From Branchiostoma floridae (lineage: Eukaryota; Chordata; Leptocardii; Amphioxiformes; Branchiostomatidae), in the NCBI RefSeq assembly GCF_000003815.2, contig NC_049985.1:9710543-9774542 (forward strand): a stretch of DNA of 64,000 nt, in the 5' to 3' direction. The notes under the pieces are model-generated. The model searched no databases. It was not told the origin of the DNA and was given only the letters and a program-made list of their open reading frames with translations. How positions within the stretch are numbered: position 1 is the first letter of the stretch; each line of letters begins with the position of its first letter. Positions 1-12,600 of the stretch are shown one piece after another. The position numbers were made by a program, and so were the translations under genes.

Positions 1-587
1 ATGAAATTAACCAACTGTATGGTGTTTTGTTCCTTTTTTCATAGCTGAGGAAAACGTGCTGAATCTTACTGATTTTGCGACATATGATAGTAAAAAGGTT
101 ACGTTATAGACTGTTGAACAATTCTTCGTGTCTAATCTAGAAGTTGAACGCAAGATTGCACAGGGGACAATGGAGCGTCCAGGTGTGTTTGCATTCACAG
201 ACACAGCTTAGTTTTGCTAGGCTCCCAATGAATACAATGTAAGAAATTTTAATCCAGTGAGCTCAAACCACTTGAATTTACCTGAACTTACCTGCAAGAG
301 CAAGTCAATTCTCTAACTGTTACTACTACATTGTAGCATCATTGTTCCGAATACACTCCCTGCCGTCAAAAAGCAGGTATCATGAGTCCGACGCTGTTTA
401 ACTTAGCATGCAAAAATAAAGAACGGTAAATTTTGACGGACTGATGCTGAAAAACGATTTGCCCCATCTGTCTGTACGGTCCTATTCTCTTCCCACTGCT
501 CTCCGATCCAATCCTTTCTCTTTGTACACTGACACGGCTTATAATGTCTTGATAAATCTTATTGAGTTCAAGCCTCAAATCAGTTTA

Positions 588-675
588 TCTCCAAGCAGAT
601 AAGCCGGTCGGCAACGTTAAAGGCGAACGTCAAGGGAGAGCGTAGAAATAACAACCGCGACATCTGCTTGGAGAT
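588..675. repeat. Short foldback element, CTCCAAGCAGA family
   Basis: TCTCCAAGCAGAT at 588-600 is mirrored by ATCTGCTTGGAGA at 662-674. The 60 bp interior shows no coding potential. Related ends occur at 7611, 12283, 17975, 18917 and 19587. Confidence 0.6.
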
Positions 676-1914
676 CAAACGTCATATGAGCACCGCGTTT
701 CAGCCAAGTTTGTATTCAAATGTCATTTTACGAGACCTCGAAACCCTTTGAATTCGTGCCTTTTTGGTTGTGCACTTCCACCTTAGAGCTTTAACCGTGG
801 CCCTTTTGGTTTTAAGTTTATCTGACCGACAACTTTAATATGTATAAATATACTTGAGGTGGCACGGCCATGTATGCGTTGGACTTGCATGACTTGGCAG
901 GGGGGTTATAACGGTCTTCAGAACATACCCACTGTGTGTACAAAAAGTGGACGTGTTTGCAAGTCAATCAATCAACACAATAAAGCCAAGGTTTGAAAAG
1001 CAACTTATAACTAGCTGAGAATTTTTAGGGTCCAGGAGTCCAATGTTACCATGATGATAGCTTCAACAGACAGATGAAGTCAATACTAACCCCAGTGTTG
1101 GTCTTTGAAGTTTGACTTTTAACGAAATGAGAAATTAAAACAACCTCTTCGAGGATCATAAAACTTCGACTTTTGTATGCACTCCTTTCAGTTAACGTTT
1201 GTCAATCAACCTCTCTAGTTTTTATGACACTGTAATCTGGGGACATCCATCGTCACAAAAAGTCACAACCATGACAGAGCGGCTGGTTGTGTCGGTGTCA
1301 GTTGACTAGTTTTGCCAGACACACTCCGTGCACACGTCAGTACAATAAACAATCCAATCATCATGGACCCGTTCCTAAAACCTTTCGCAAGAAAAAAGGC
1401 AATTTACCGGAGACCGGTCCTCCTCCTAAAGTTGTCAGGATCCATCCATAATTAAATATTAGACTATCTGCTGATGGGTCTTACACTGCACGGGTAAACC
1501 TGACAATGGTTGCTCTGGGCGATACACGGCGTCAGTACATATTTACCTTTGCCAGAATGGCTAAGGTTATGTTTTAGGCTTGTGAGTCTGTGTGTGTGTC
1601 TCTCTGTGTGTGTGTTAACAGCATAACTCGAGAAGCCTTTGATGTATCCCGATTATATTTGGTAGGTGGGTAGGGGTCGGGAAAACAAAGGTCAAGTTCG
1701 ATAATGGGCCCCCTAGCGGCTTGCTAAGGTACTGCAGCAGAACCTCAATTTTTGATATCTCCTGTTCTGGACATGCTGTGATCATCATTTTCGAGTGGTA
1801 GATAGCCCTCAAGGCAGAGAGTAAGTGCTGGGAGTTTGGGCCCCCTAGCAGCTTTTTTGGAACTGCAGGCGCCGGTTTCCTTTCAAACTTTGGACGAGAA
1901 TAACTCTACAACGT

Positions 1915-2790
1915 GTTGACGAATATATAATAATCGTCATGATTTTTGGTATGTACATAGAATGAGTGATGACTTACATAATGGTATACTAATTATGCAA
2001 ATCAACAGCTAATTTGCATAATTAATTAGGAAAATTTATAAAACCACTGCATTCCATGATAGGACTTTCAAACTTGTCACATATGTAGCTGGGAATGAGA
2101 GAAATGTTGATAGATATCATTTATGCAAATGATGGCCTCATTTGCATAATTAATGAGAAAATATGAACATTTTGGCGGATCATCATGCTTTTTGGTATGT
2201 AGGTAGCGTAAGTGAAGACCTACATAATGAGATACCAATTATGCTAATCAACAGCTAATTTACATAATTAATGAGGATATTTATAAATTCACTACATTCC
2301 ATGATAGGACTTTAAAACTTGTCACATATGTAGCTGAAAAAGAGAGAAATGTCAATACATATTTACCATGCAAATGATGATCTCATTTGCATAATTAATG
2401 AGAAAATATGAACGTGTTGACGGATCGTCATGATTTTTGGCATGTAGATAGCCTAAGTGAAGACTTATATAATGTGATACTTATTATGCAAATTAACAGC
2501 TAATTTGCATAATTGATTAGGAAATGTTCATAAATCCACTGTATTCCATTATAGTACTTTCATCAATGAAAGTTGTCACATATGTAACTGAGAAAGAGGG
2601 AAGAGAGTAAGAGGTGTATTTAAAGACTTTGAAAGAGAATAAGTCAAGAATGGATCAAAGGATCATCATGATTTTTGGTATGCTAATAGCTTAAGTAATG
2701 CTTGCTACAATTTGATATCAATTGATTGTAACTTGGGATCTAATTTGCATAATCAATGCCAAAATTTTATAAACCAACTCCAAGCATATA
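1915..2790. repeat. Tandem array of ~240 bp AT-rich units
   Basis: The phrase CATGATTTTTGG(T/C)ATG recurs at about 1938, 2186, 2427 and 2667, giving spacings of 248, 241 and 240 bp. Each unit also repeats CTAATTTGCATAATTAAT-like and TTCCATGATAGGACTTTCAA-like phrases. Diverged single copies occur near 5660-5900, and related ATTTGCATAATTAATG phrases near 19050. Confidence 0.8.
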
Positions 2791-3543
2791 ATTATAAAGA
2801 AAATGAAATGAGTAACGCATTTGTCTACAGACATCATTCTGCTTAACAAACCTGGTTTATTTGGCAAAGGTATGTGTTCGTGGAACTCTAGTTACTGGAT
2901 GTATTTGTCACTATTGGTGAATCCGGCTAGCGCGCTTATTATGGAGTGAGTCTTCCATATCTGAATATCAGGTTACAGGTGCCATTGAAGCTATAACGAG
3001 ATTTAATATGTCCCAAGCACTTCAGACTGGTAAGTCTGGAAACGGTTGCCCTAATGATAGTGATAAATCCTATATAAGTCTAACGTTAATAATCGCTGTC
3101 ATCAAAGTAAGCATCAAATACAAAAAGTAACCATTACCAGGCATTTATTGTTATTGGTAAGTTTTGGCTCGCCCTTCACCCTGTAGGGGAATTCCATTTC
3201 ACGTTACATGATCGTCTGTGTGTTCTGTCTCGCTGGCAGATGTGTCGGGCATCGTACTGCAAACATTATTTCTTTTTTTCTCTTTCGTGTGTCCACGAGG
3301 CTCACATTTGCGGCACTATAACAGGTGTCTAAGGCGAACTGACAATGTGGCGAAATAAGCTGCAAGTTCCCCTGCAACCACGCATGGTATCCCCTTTCTA
3401 ATAAGGTCATTTTTCGATCTCGGAAGGCGGGAAAATCTAAATGCAACATTTTGTGTCAAATGTGCTGCGTATTGCTAGACTAACGTAACAGCCTCTCTCA
3501 TTTTCATTCTTGTCGCTGCAACTGATTCTGAATTAGGTTTCAG

Positions 3544-3761
3544 TCAAGACTTTGGAAGCAGCATATCTGGAAACTCGATTCTCGGACCTCCCCTGGCTAG
3601 GTTGGTTCGAGACTTTGGCTTGGAAATCCGACAGATTCTGACACTGCTTTCATTCACTGGATTCAGGACATTCGCCTTGAAAAAGGCCATCCCAGGTTTT
3701 CCAGTCTTTGCCGGATCACGAGTCCAAAGTTACGGCTTCCAGTGCCCTGTCCGTTTCATCG
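3544..3761 (+). other. Unidentified open exon-like segment
   Basis: An open frame of 72 codons runs from AG|TCAAGAC (acceptor GGTTTCAG ending 3543) to ATCG|GTAAGTTT (donor near 3762). It contains LGPPLARLVRDFGLEIRQIL and GFPVFAGSRVQSYGFQCPVR. I do not recognise the product. Good splice signals on both sides argue for an exon, but no partner exon was found and it may be a transposon relic. Confidence 0.3.
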
Positions 3762-5044
3762 GTAAGTTTTTATTTACAGAATCATTTATAAAAGCATTGT
3801 AACCTGGAGTACTTAGGGACCTGTTTCCTTGGCTTGTATTGGGTAAACAACAACAAAGGAGGTCATAGGTTAGCAGATAACAGCTAGATGGGCAACAATG
3901 GCTGTAACGTTATGTAATCTTACAGTTGAGAGAATAAACAAATAGCCGTAAAAGAGGTCAAAGATCAGACGCTTTAATTGTAGACCGTACTAGGACTAGT
4001 ACTTGACAAAACGTAACTTACGTAAGCCAACTGGAGACCCCTAAACTCCTCCAAACGAAAGGTGACTCAGCCGGAAAAGATTTTATTGAAACTGGACGTT
4101 TCCGGGCCGTGAGTGAGGTTGAAAAGAGGAATGGTCTACCAAGCCAATATCACGTTAAGGGTTCAAGTTCCGGCCCGGCAAACTTCATATCATTACACTG
4201 AAACAGGAATTCGAATGCTGTCCCGAAGCAGATGTTAGGGTGAGAGATTTTAATGTTTTTTTTTTAGTGACACTCAGGCTTCAAACCTGTTGGAACAGCC
4301 ACAGTTGTAACTTCAATGTCCATTGAAGAAAAACATTGTAGGCATGCTCTAAATGTTAAGAACTCCATCCTGAGATTTATCAAAGTTATATTCTTCAAGC
4401 AGATCTTTGATAATCCGAGGACGCACTAATTATAGGGCAGGGACGAGATAATTACATGTAGAATCCATATCTTTTCTCTCTTGTAGGGGGTAGCTATCTT
4501 GGAAGGAGTGCCTTTAGTAATGCCCCCCTTAACAGGACATAGGAGCGGGGACTAAGGCTACTTTTGTGGTTGGACGAGTTGGACGAGTAGGTACACTGTG
4601 TTAGTATCCACCCTGAGGCTCCAGTGTGAATGTACCTCATTTCAAGGAGGTTCTATAGCCCCCTTTCTCATTTCAATCCAGACTTCTATATGGCTTGTGT
4701 GGTTTGATTCCAAGCAAAAGGGTATGTAACGTTAGATTTAGTTTTCTTTGTAACGTTATAGTCGTATGTAAAACACACAAGAATTCAGAAGAATTGAGTG
4801 GATCTGCGCTTGCTTTTTGTAAGTAACATATAAACTCTGGGTCATTCATTTTACATGTTTACCTTCGCCAAGAAGCGTATGTTTTCGGTTATTGCCTTCG
4901 ACAAGAAGGTTATGGAAACGGTTGAGCTAGGACTTTTTTGGTCTTTATCTTGTTCTCAGTGTAGCGTTTTCAGGGAGAGAATACAATAAGGTTATGTGTC
5001 AAGGTGATAGACAACTTGGTGGGGTAAGAGTCGGACTAGTTAGT

Positions 5045-5240
5045 AAGACGTCGTAGTCCAACTATGTCGCAGTGTGGCTGAAAATACGTAGTTCGGATTA
5101 CTATAAATGCTTGAGTTTTGACCGGGATAGAAAACCACATACGACGTTGTAGTCCATCTATGTCTAAGTATGACTAGAAAAACGTAGTTTGGGTTATTAC
5201 TAGCCTGTGTTTGCACAATCTCTTACTGGCTGGGAGAGCG
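5045..5240. repeat. Diverged ~97 bp tandem repeat
   Basis: ACGTCGTAGTCCAACTATGT (about 5047) and ACGTTGTAGTCCATCTATGT (about 5144) head two similar units, each followed by an AATACGTAGTTCGG-like phrase. Further CGTAGT-rich fragments trail to about 5410. Confidence 0.55.
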
Positions 5241-6269
5241 ATTTGGTCATGCTATGGTTATTACGACGTAGTTGAGTCAGACCGTACTGCAGGCAGCTAC
5301 GAAGTACTAGGGAAAGTCAAGTCGTATTTGTACCTTTGTGTGAACTAAGTGGTAGTTGGTCGAAGTACGTCGTGCCTTGTTAAACCACGTCGTAATTGGC
5401 TGAAGTACCTCGTAGTACCTTGAGTTTTGACCGGAGTAAAAAACCATAGTCGTAAACGGTTAAACTGTCGTTCCATTCCAAGGTAGGACCATTCTCTCAG
5501 TAAAACTTATAACGTGATCAGAATGTAATATCAAGTCGTACTCTGCCTCCATAATGGAGTTCAAAATTAAATGAACAACGCGTGAAAAAGTAAACCAGGG
5601 CAGGCAGGAAAATAAAGGCTAGGAGATTTTCATAATGAGCCCCTACTAGGGACTTCCGTTTCGTCATGGGTGTTGTATGTAGATAGTCGAAGTAAGGATG
5701 TACATACTAAAATAGTTACTATGCAAATCAACCACTAATTTATGTGATCAGATGAACGTTTATTCGTCCACTGTATTCCATGATAGGACTCTCAAACTTG
5801 TCACATATGTATGTGAAAAAGAGGGGAATGTCTGGATATCAATTAGGCAAATAAAGACCCCATTTGCATACTTTACAGGTTTACGATAGCAAAATCTATA
5901 TTGTTTTCGTCCGGGTCCAACAATTCACTACAAGCTTGTGCAAGGATAGGGGCAGAATTTTTCAGAGAAAACCGGTTGATAAAGCCATAAAGAATGGTAC
6001 ATGCATATTTATAAATAATTAAATGCATTCCCAAGTGATTTCTGTACCTGTTAGATAATAGATGTACTTTCTTCGTGCAACTGGCGAATTCATGGCAACA
6101 ATAGCTTAAGTCTACTTGAAGCGAATGTGCACGTACCAGAACGTAATAGCTGCCAGCATTTGTTTATATATAGAAATGTAACGTTACATGTATGAGGATA
6201 TAATCCCGTTTTTAGGTTCCACATAGTCGTGTCCAGTCGTATAACGTTAGCTAACGCGTCATATTTTAA

Positions 6270-6335
6270 GGCAAAGTTGACGAAACATTTTAGATACCGC
6301 ATGCGCACTGCGTTCCGGGTTCAGCCACAGGCAAG
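6270..6335 (+). promoter_or_regulatory. Candidate CMAH promoter and 5' noncoding exon
   Basis: A short GC-richer patch in AT-rich surroundings carries an NRF1-type site (CGCATGCGCAC at 6298-6308) and an ETS-type TTCCGG core just after it. A consensus 5' splice site (GCAAG|GTGAG, donor at 6336) follows. With the acceptor at 6531-6533 ahead of the start codon, this gives a noncoding first exon and an intron of about 200 bp. No TATA box is evident. The transcription start is inferred. Confidence 0.4.
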
Positions 6336-6539
6336 GTGAGAACTGTACATGTAGTGAACCTGGCTACCTGTAACATGACATATTCCACATCATTGGCCGC
6401 TGTTGACGTGATAACGTAGCCCAACGGGCAGATAGTTTATGACCTCTTCCGTGTTGTATGTGTATGCGGGTGCTGAACATTTGTTGCTTGCACGTCATTT
6501 TTGTCTGTACTGACTCCCTGTTCCGCTGTGCAGAGAACG

Positions 6540-6650
6540 ATGGAACAGAAAAGCGTGGAAGTCCTGCGACTGACATCTAGTGAAACGGCCGCCCTGAAAC
6601 CGGGAGTCAACCTGATCTGTAGGGAAGCTGACAACTTTGTCATATACAAG
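6540..6650 (+). CDS. CMAH: CMAH coding exon 1
   Basis: 37 codons in phase 0 from an ATG that sits 6 bases after a CAG acceptor (6531-6533), ending at CAAG|GTGTGT. The peptide resembles the vertebrate N-terminus in pattern: acidic start, LTSSETAALKPGVN, then DNFVIYK. This ATG is chosen because it is the first in frame after the acceptor and gives the family's usual distance to the Rieske cysteines. Confidence 0.85.
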
Positions 6651-9600
6651 GTGTGTATCTAGATCTATCTAGGGTAGTATAGATAGTTTACAGTATATTA
6701 GATGGGGGCGTGGACCTGTACTTGTGCCTTAACAATTTTGTCTCTTTTTTTTTTGTATGGTGATTTACATCATTTCAACATCAAAACAAGTACCAGCATT
6801 GTCATCTTAGGCTCGGAATTTACTAATCTTTAGTCTTAAAGTGGTATCCATGTGCGGTAGTAATTTCTAGTTCGTCCAGGTACGGCTACGTTATTTATTT
6901 ATTCATGCATCTGAAGGGTAGTCCCTTCAGTTAGTTTTAAATGATTTCCAAGGGAGCCCTTTTATTTAATACAGAATCATAAAAAAGAAACAGGAAAATC
7001 ATACTATCATGGGATTGAATAAATAATAAATAAATGAATGAATAAATGACATTGAATAAATGACAAATAAAAAATAACACAACATAAAGTAGGAAGTGTC
7101 CATTCAGGTACATTAGACATGTAGGTCCGGACCTGAGACGGAACAACTTTACAGATCGTAGATCTCCCTGAAACGTTACTGACTTGGACAAATACCATAG
7201 CCGGCTCTTAAGGACAGCTGCTATAAGCGCTAAAACTTAAGATTGGTGTCAGACTGCATAGATAGAAGAAACAGGTACAGGTACAGGTACAGGACTGTAA
7301 GGCTATAAAACTTTCACGCCGAGAATGAACCTCTTTTTACTTTTTACGATTAGCTAGTATGAATAATTTAACGTGCTCGAGACATGGCTGTCCTCAAACA
7401 AAATCTATTTAACATACGATGGACATCGATCCCTAACTGGAACCTACTCTTTTTGACCTGAGTGAATAAGGAAATTAGTGTAAAGTGCCTTTTCTAAAGG
7501 ACTGTCAGGAATTTGCAAAGCTCTCGATCTCAGATCATTGGCCCACACGGTGGTGCTAAATCGTGCCACTCGACTGAGTTCATGCACGATAGTACGATAC
7601 AAGTTGGGAGCTACTCTTCAAGCAGAGGATGTTGGGAATTAAAACCGTGCTCTTTCCTTATATGCCGTCTTTTTCGATCAGCCTCCCTACCAAATGTTGG
7701 TGATTGAAAAAGACGGCATATAAGGAAAAGGTCACGGTTTTCTCCACCAACCTTTGCTTGGAGAGTACTGGGAGCATCCAGACACGTCTCGGTCCTTAGT
7801 AAAAACATGGACTTACCATACTTGCCTCTCTTAAAGTCTGAATCTATTGCTTACTTCAAACATTTCAACAATGGATACAACAAAGGTTTTATTACATTTC
7901 ACCACACCCATGGATACAGTCAAAGATTAGGTGCACAGATCCGACGCTGGGTACACAAAAATGCAATTAAGTGCACAAGTACCCAATGTTGCAAAACCTG
8001 TCAAGGAAGTCAATCTTCGCATAAACGACGCTGAAACAGAAAGGGGTAGCTTGAAGAAAAAGGTTCTACCAAACCTTTTGTCCGGCACATCTATGAATCT
8101 CCCGTGATAACTTGCGATCACACCTTACAGGATCCAAAGAACCCAAAGGACGATCCGTACAAGGCCTGCCGCAACATCTGTAAGCACCAGGGCGGCAACT
8201 TCGTGAGAGATGTTGAAGACCCTTCGTGCAGGTTCGAGTACACATCAAATAGTCCATACGAATGGTATCATAAAGTACCGTAGCTCCCACTCCGTCCCGT
8301 AGGCATAGACTTAGAACTTGTTGTTATGTTATACCTTTGATTGAAATGTCATGTAATAATAGTAGAAAAAGTTTAGTACCCAAAGCGGAGGAGACAAATA
8401 TCTTTTGTTGTTGTTGTTGTTGTTGTTTAAGTGGGAGACCTCAAGAGGCCTCTTAGGCCTTCTGTCGGTAGGGAACCCGATCGGGGTTTCTGTCACAAAA
8501 ACGCTGACCTGGAGCGGGAGAGAGAGACAGAGACGAGTCATGTAGATTTGAATGTATTTTCAATACTGTAACTGCTAATTTGTAGTCGTTTTGTGTTTCT
8601 CCTAAGATTAAACCAAATGAATACCGCGTGGTTCTTACTGACTGTACAATCTTCCTTCTACAGCGTCCTGCGATGCACCAAGCACGGCTGGAAACTGGAC
8701 TGCTCCACCATGAAGTACGTCAACCCCCCGGAAAGCTTCAGCCAGGATAAGTTAGGTACGGCAAATCTACGCTAGCATCTCTCTAACTGGTTCAGGAAGC
8801 TCGGACGATAACAAGCACAGATGCCTCTACCCTTGTATATGACGGTTCCTAACTTTCCACAGATTTCTTATGTACTACTTGTGTACTACCTTTCTCTCCA
8901 ATGGGAGCAACCATAATAGTGAGCGAACAAAGTGAATTTTGAAAATGACCTCTATTTGACCATGATGTAAAACTTACAACAAATAACGTTACTTCGTCAT
9001 CAATGAAATTGACTACTATTCAACGTCATGACCTCACCGGGACTGGACGCCAAATAAGCCGTTAGTGTTATCATATCAACGTTGTTATGTCGTTTTCACC
9101 CTAACAAAATGGGCCAAGAGACCTGTAGATCGCCGGTGAAACTTGTCAGCACGAGTTTGACTTTGCTGTGCATGTGTCACTTTCTTGAATGAGCCAGAGA
9201 TGCCTCTGACATCAAGGCATATGTTGTTCCAGTTCCGGAGCTGGATGAGGACGGCTCGCTGGCCCTGGTGGAACTGATCCCGCCTGAGCCGTGGAAGGTC
9301 GACGCGAGACCCCCGCAGGACATAAAACCCGGAGAAGTGCAGGTCTCCACCTGATTTCTTTGTTTGCTAATACAAATGTAATTTGTGGAATTTTGCCCTT
9401 TCCCCCGTGGAATGGAAGCTTTTATTATATTCAGCAGTATATGATGCATGTTAACACGCGTTTAGCTGTTATATGTCATGTGTCACGTTTTGTCCAGTGG
9501 TGCCGTTTATATAAGCCAGTTTGCTTGAGTGCGGCACCACTGTGTACTGTGTGTACTGTTTGTTGTAATATAACAATAATATACAGCGGTCACGCAATCC

Positions 9601-12600
9601 TGTCAGCAATGCCTGTGAAGTTGGTGGGGCGGAACAATGTTAGCCTCAAACTATTCTCCTGGCAAATGCAATAATCTACGCCTGAAGAATGCAGCATGTC
9701 CTTGATGATCCTTGATGAACTGAAGGTTGCATTTCAACTTAAGCTGCTCATGAATAAACAATTTTCTGTCAATAGCATCTGTTTTTTTAACTCAAAGTAT
9801 TAAATGAACTCTCCTAGCATATAAGCCGCAGGTGAAGATTGAGTTGATGGTGTTCAAATCACCATGGTCCCAAATTCCTCACCCCTAGCGTGTGAAAACG
9901 GTTTTGTTTACTAGATAACAACTTATAATTGTCGCCGAAAGGTCATTACGTTTCGCTTTATCATCACAGCTGATTTTGTAAGTTTATGATGGCCCCCAAT
10001 CCTCATAGTATTATGGGTGCCATCGCGGCAGAAGTTGTATTAACGTTATATATATATGTGATAACAGCAGAAGTTTGTTGCTGAGCTAATATCATTTCAT
10101 TTCGTTTGGAATATTTAACGTTATATTTCTTTCTAGCTGACGTTTTTCGCGCATGCGTGTATGGAGTTGAAGCTGGGAGACAAGACCATGTTCTTCGACC
10201 CATGGCTGACCGGACCCGCCTTCGCCAGGGGTTGGTGGCTGATCCACGAGCCGCCCGCTGATTGGCTGGACAGGCTGTCACGTGCAGACCTCATTTCATA
10301 GGATGCTCCCCGATTTACTATGATTTACCTGCGATTGACGCAGGTACGCTCTTATGACCTCATCGTACGATGCACTACGATCCTTGTGACCACGGCTTCA
10401 TATAGTTAAACCATTGCTTCCGATTCTCCCCCGACTTCCGACGTACTGCGCTTATGCCGCGCATAAAACCTCCATCGCAGTCAATCGTACGATTCTTGTG
10501 ACCGGGGCTTTAGAGACTTTTGGAATTGTAATATGGATGGTACTACAGTGATGTTGATACATATGGCCCTTACAATTTAGAAGAAAGCAGAATAATCTCA
10601 ATTGTATTCATTATTGCTGTTGTATGTTTGTAGTTGTAGAAGATCTGAAGGAAGTCCCTGTACATTTGTTCTTCTATGTCAGCAAGTTTTACTCTGAACC
10701 TCCACAGCTCTGTATGTGAGGCTCCTTTCACACCTGAATGGAGATCGGCGATAAAGCGTTTGAAGTGGCTTGGTACTTCCTTTCCTTCTCTTTCTCTGCA
10801 CTTAACCTCTCAAAGTCTTCTGCATCTCAAACATTCTTTCTTTACATTTCCGACCAAGATTTCTATTGTGTATGCTTATCTGGGAGGTTACAATGTGACA
10901 TTAGATATCATATCAAACGTCAATTCTCGTAACCCGAAGTCTTCAGATAACAATGAAATTTTAAGATAAACTTGAGAGGGCTTTGCCTGATGACCAATAT
11001 GGTGGCCATAGCTTCATGGTATCCGCTAGAATTATGAGAGTTATATGTTGTGTTCTTCCCAGCTATCCAACTCTGACGCTGCTTGCAGATAAGAACCCGA
11101 ACATTCCGATCTACGTGGGTGACACGGCCATGCCGGTCTTCTGCAAACTGCAGCAGAGCGGCGTCACACTGAACCGCATCAACGTCTGCAGTTTCGGCGT
11201 GTGGCAAGAGGTAATGTTTACTTGTTGTTCGTATAGCGTGCAATCTGTACTACGATTGTTGCAACGTGTATTGCAATCACAGCAACCAAATCTAAATTTC
11301 AGAATCCAAAGAGAACGACATCAGGATAATGCGGACAGCAGGGAGAGGCTGTGCATATCTCATACTGTAAAGCTCAGAATAGAACATTTCCATAAAGGGC
11401 CCGGTCGGGTAGTTTGGGGGAACGAAAACTACGATATCAAAGACAAGAAAAACACAAAACGGACAAAAGATGAATCAACAGCATGCCTTGTGCATATTCA
11501 TTGGTATAAACTTTGATTTTCCGTTTCCTCAAACATCCCGGCCGGGCCCCGGGTATGAAATGTGACGTAGGCCTTACTAGGGACAAAAATTACATGATGA
11601 TTGAAAACGTGATTGATTGCTTGATTCCTTGATTGCTCATTTCTGTACCGCAGATCAATGCAGATCTTCGCTTCATGATCCTGATGGACGGTGTGCACCC
11701 TGACATGGACACCTGCATCTTGGTGGACTACAAGGGTAGGTCTGCAGGACTTTATAAATTTGTTTCGTTGTTTTTGTTTGTTAGTTCGTTTGACACGTCC
11801 AGCAGGCTAACTGACTTGGAGAAGAAGTCAGTAAGCTTGTGAGAAGGAAGGAATGATGGAAGGAAGAAAGGCAAGGACAGGAAAGAAAACTTTTGCTGTG
11901 TTGTCAGGCCATCTGATCTTGAACACCGTGGACTGCACTCAGCCCAACGGCATGCGGCTGCCCAGGAACGTGGACATCATGATGAGTGACTTCGCGGGGG
12001 GTGCATCCGGGTTCCCCATGGCGTTCTCTGGAGGACGATACACAAGTAAGAACACCTGCCTACTGTCGGTAACTCGGACACATCTTTGTGGCAAACACTT
12101 CCTATAGTTTATTGTTGTACTGTCCCGAAAGGTTAGGATCTGGCTGTTTAAAAAAAAGCGTTCTATAGGGCTTTCTGATGTCTCGCTGCCTAGAAGAAAA
12201 CAATATATAATCAAAAGCCAGATAAAAACACCTAAAAACGTCAAAAAAACAACAAAAGGAGCCTAACCTCTGCTTGGAGAGTAACTTTTGTGTTTCTATA
12301 CAGATTACAGAGTCACGGAATGGAGGACTGAAATATCTTACACGAGAAATCGACGATCTTGTACCTCCGTGGATTTATTCAGAGCTTTTGGGAATTTCCT
12401 CACCTTCCGCTTATTCTATCTATACATTTTCCTGCCAGCTTGCGGGTTCAACAATTTACGCGGCCGCGCGCAAAATCAGCCCTCTCAGTCTGCCCCTCTC
12501 CGATTACACCGTCGTCCGCCTCGCATCCTGTCACTCTGCATTTATATTTTTAAAATATTTACGAACAAACACAAACACACAGATCGAAAACATACAGGAT

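Larger units (their letters stand above)
1..6269. other. Region upstream of CMAH, repeats and unassigned sequence
   Basis: No recognisable gene. It holds a foldback (588-675), a dispersed repeat (about 1611-1870), a tandem array (1915-2790), one unexplained open segment (3544-3761), a diverged tandem (5045-5240) and another single copy of the array unit (5660-5900). The remainder shows nothing I can name. Confidence 0.5.

Noticed and set aside
9291-9674. 127-codon + strand open frame
   Set aside because: A different frame from CMAH exon 4, continuing into intron with no family resemblance.
10373-10393. CAC...GACCAC (H-Y-D-P-C-D-H) as a possible displaced HxHxDH motif
   Set aside because: Spacing is wrong, no splice sites surround it, and it lies inside the repeated block with a second diverged copy.
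10983-11516. 177-codon open frame overlapping CMAH exon 6
   Set aside because: Only 11063-11210 matches the family; the rest is intron read-through.
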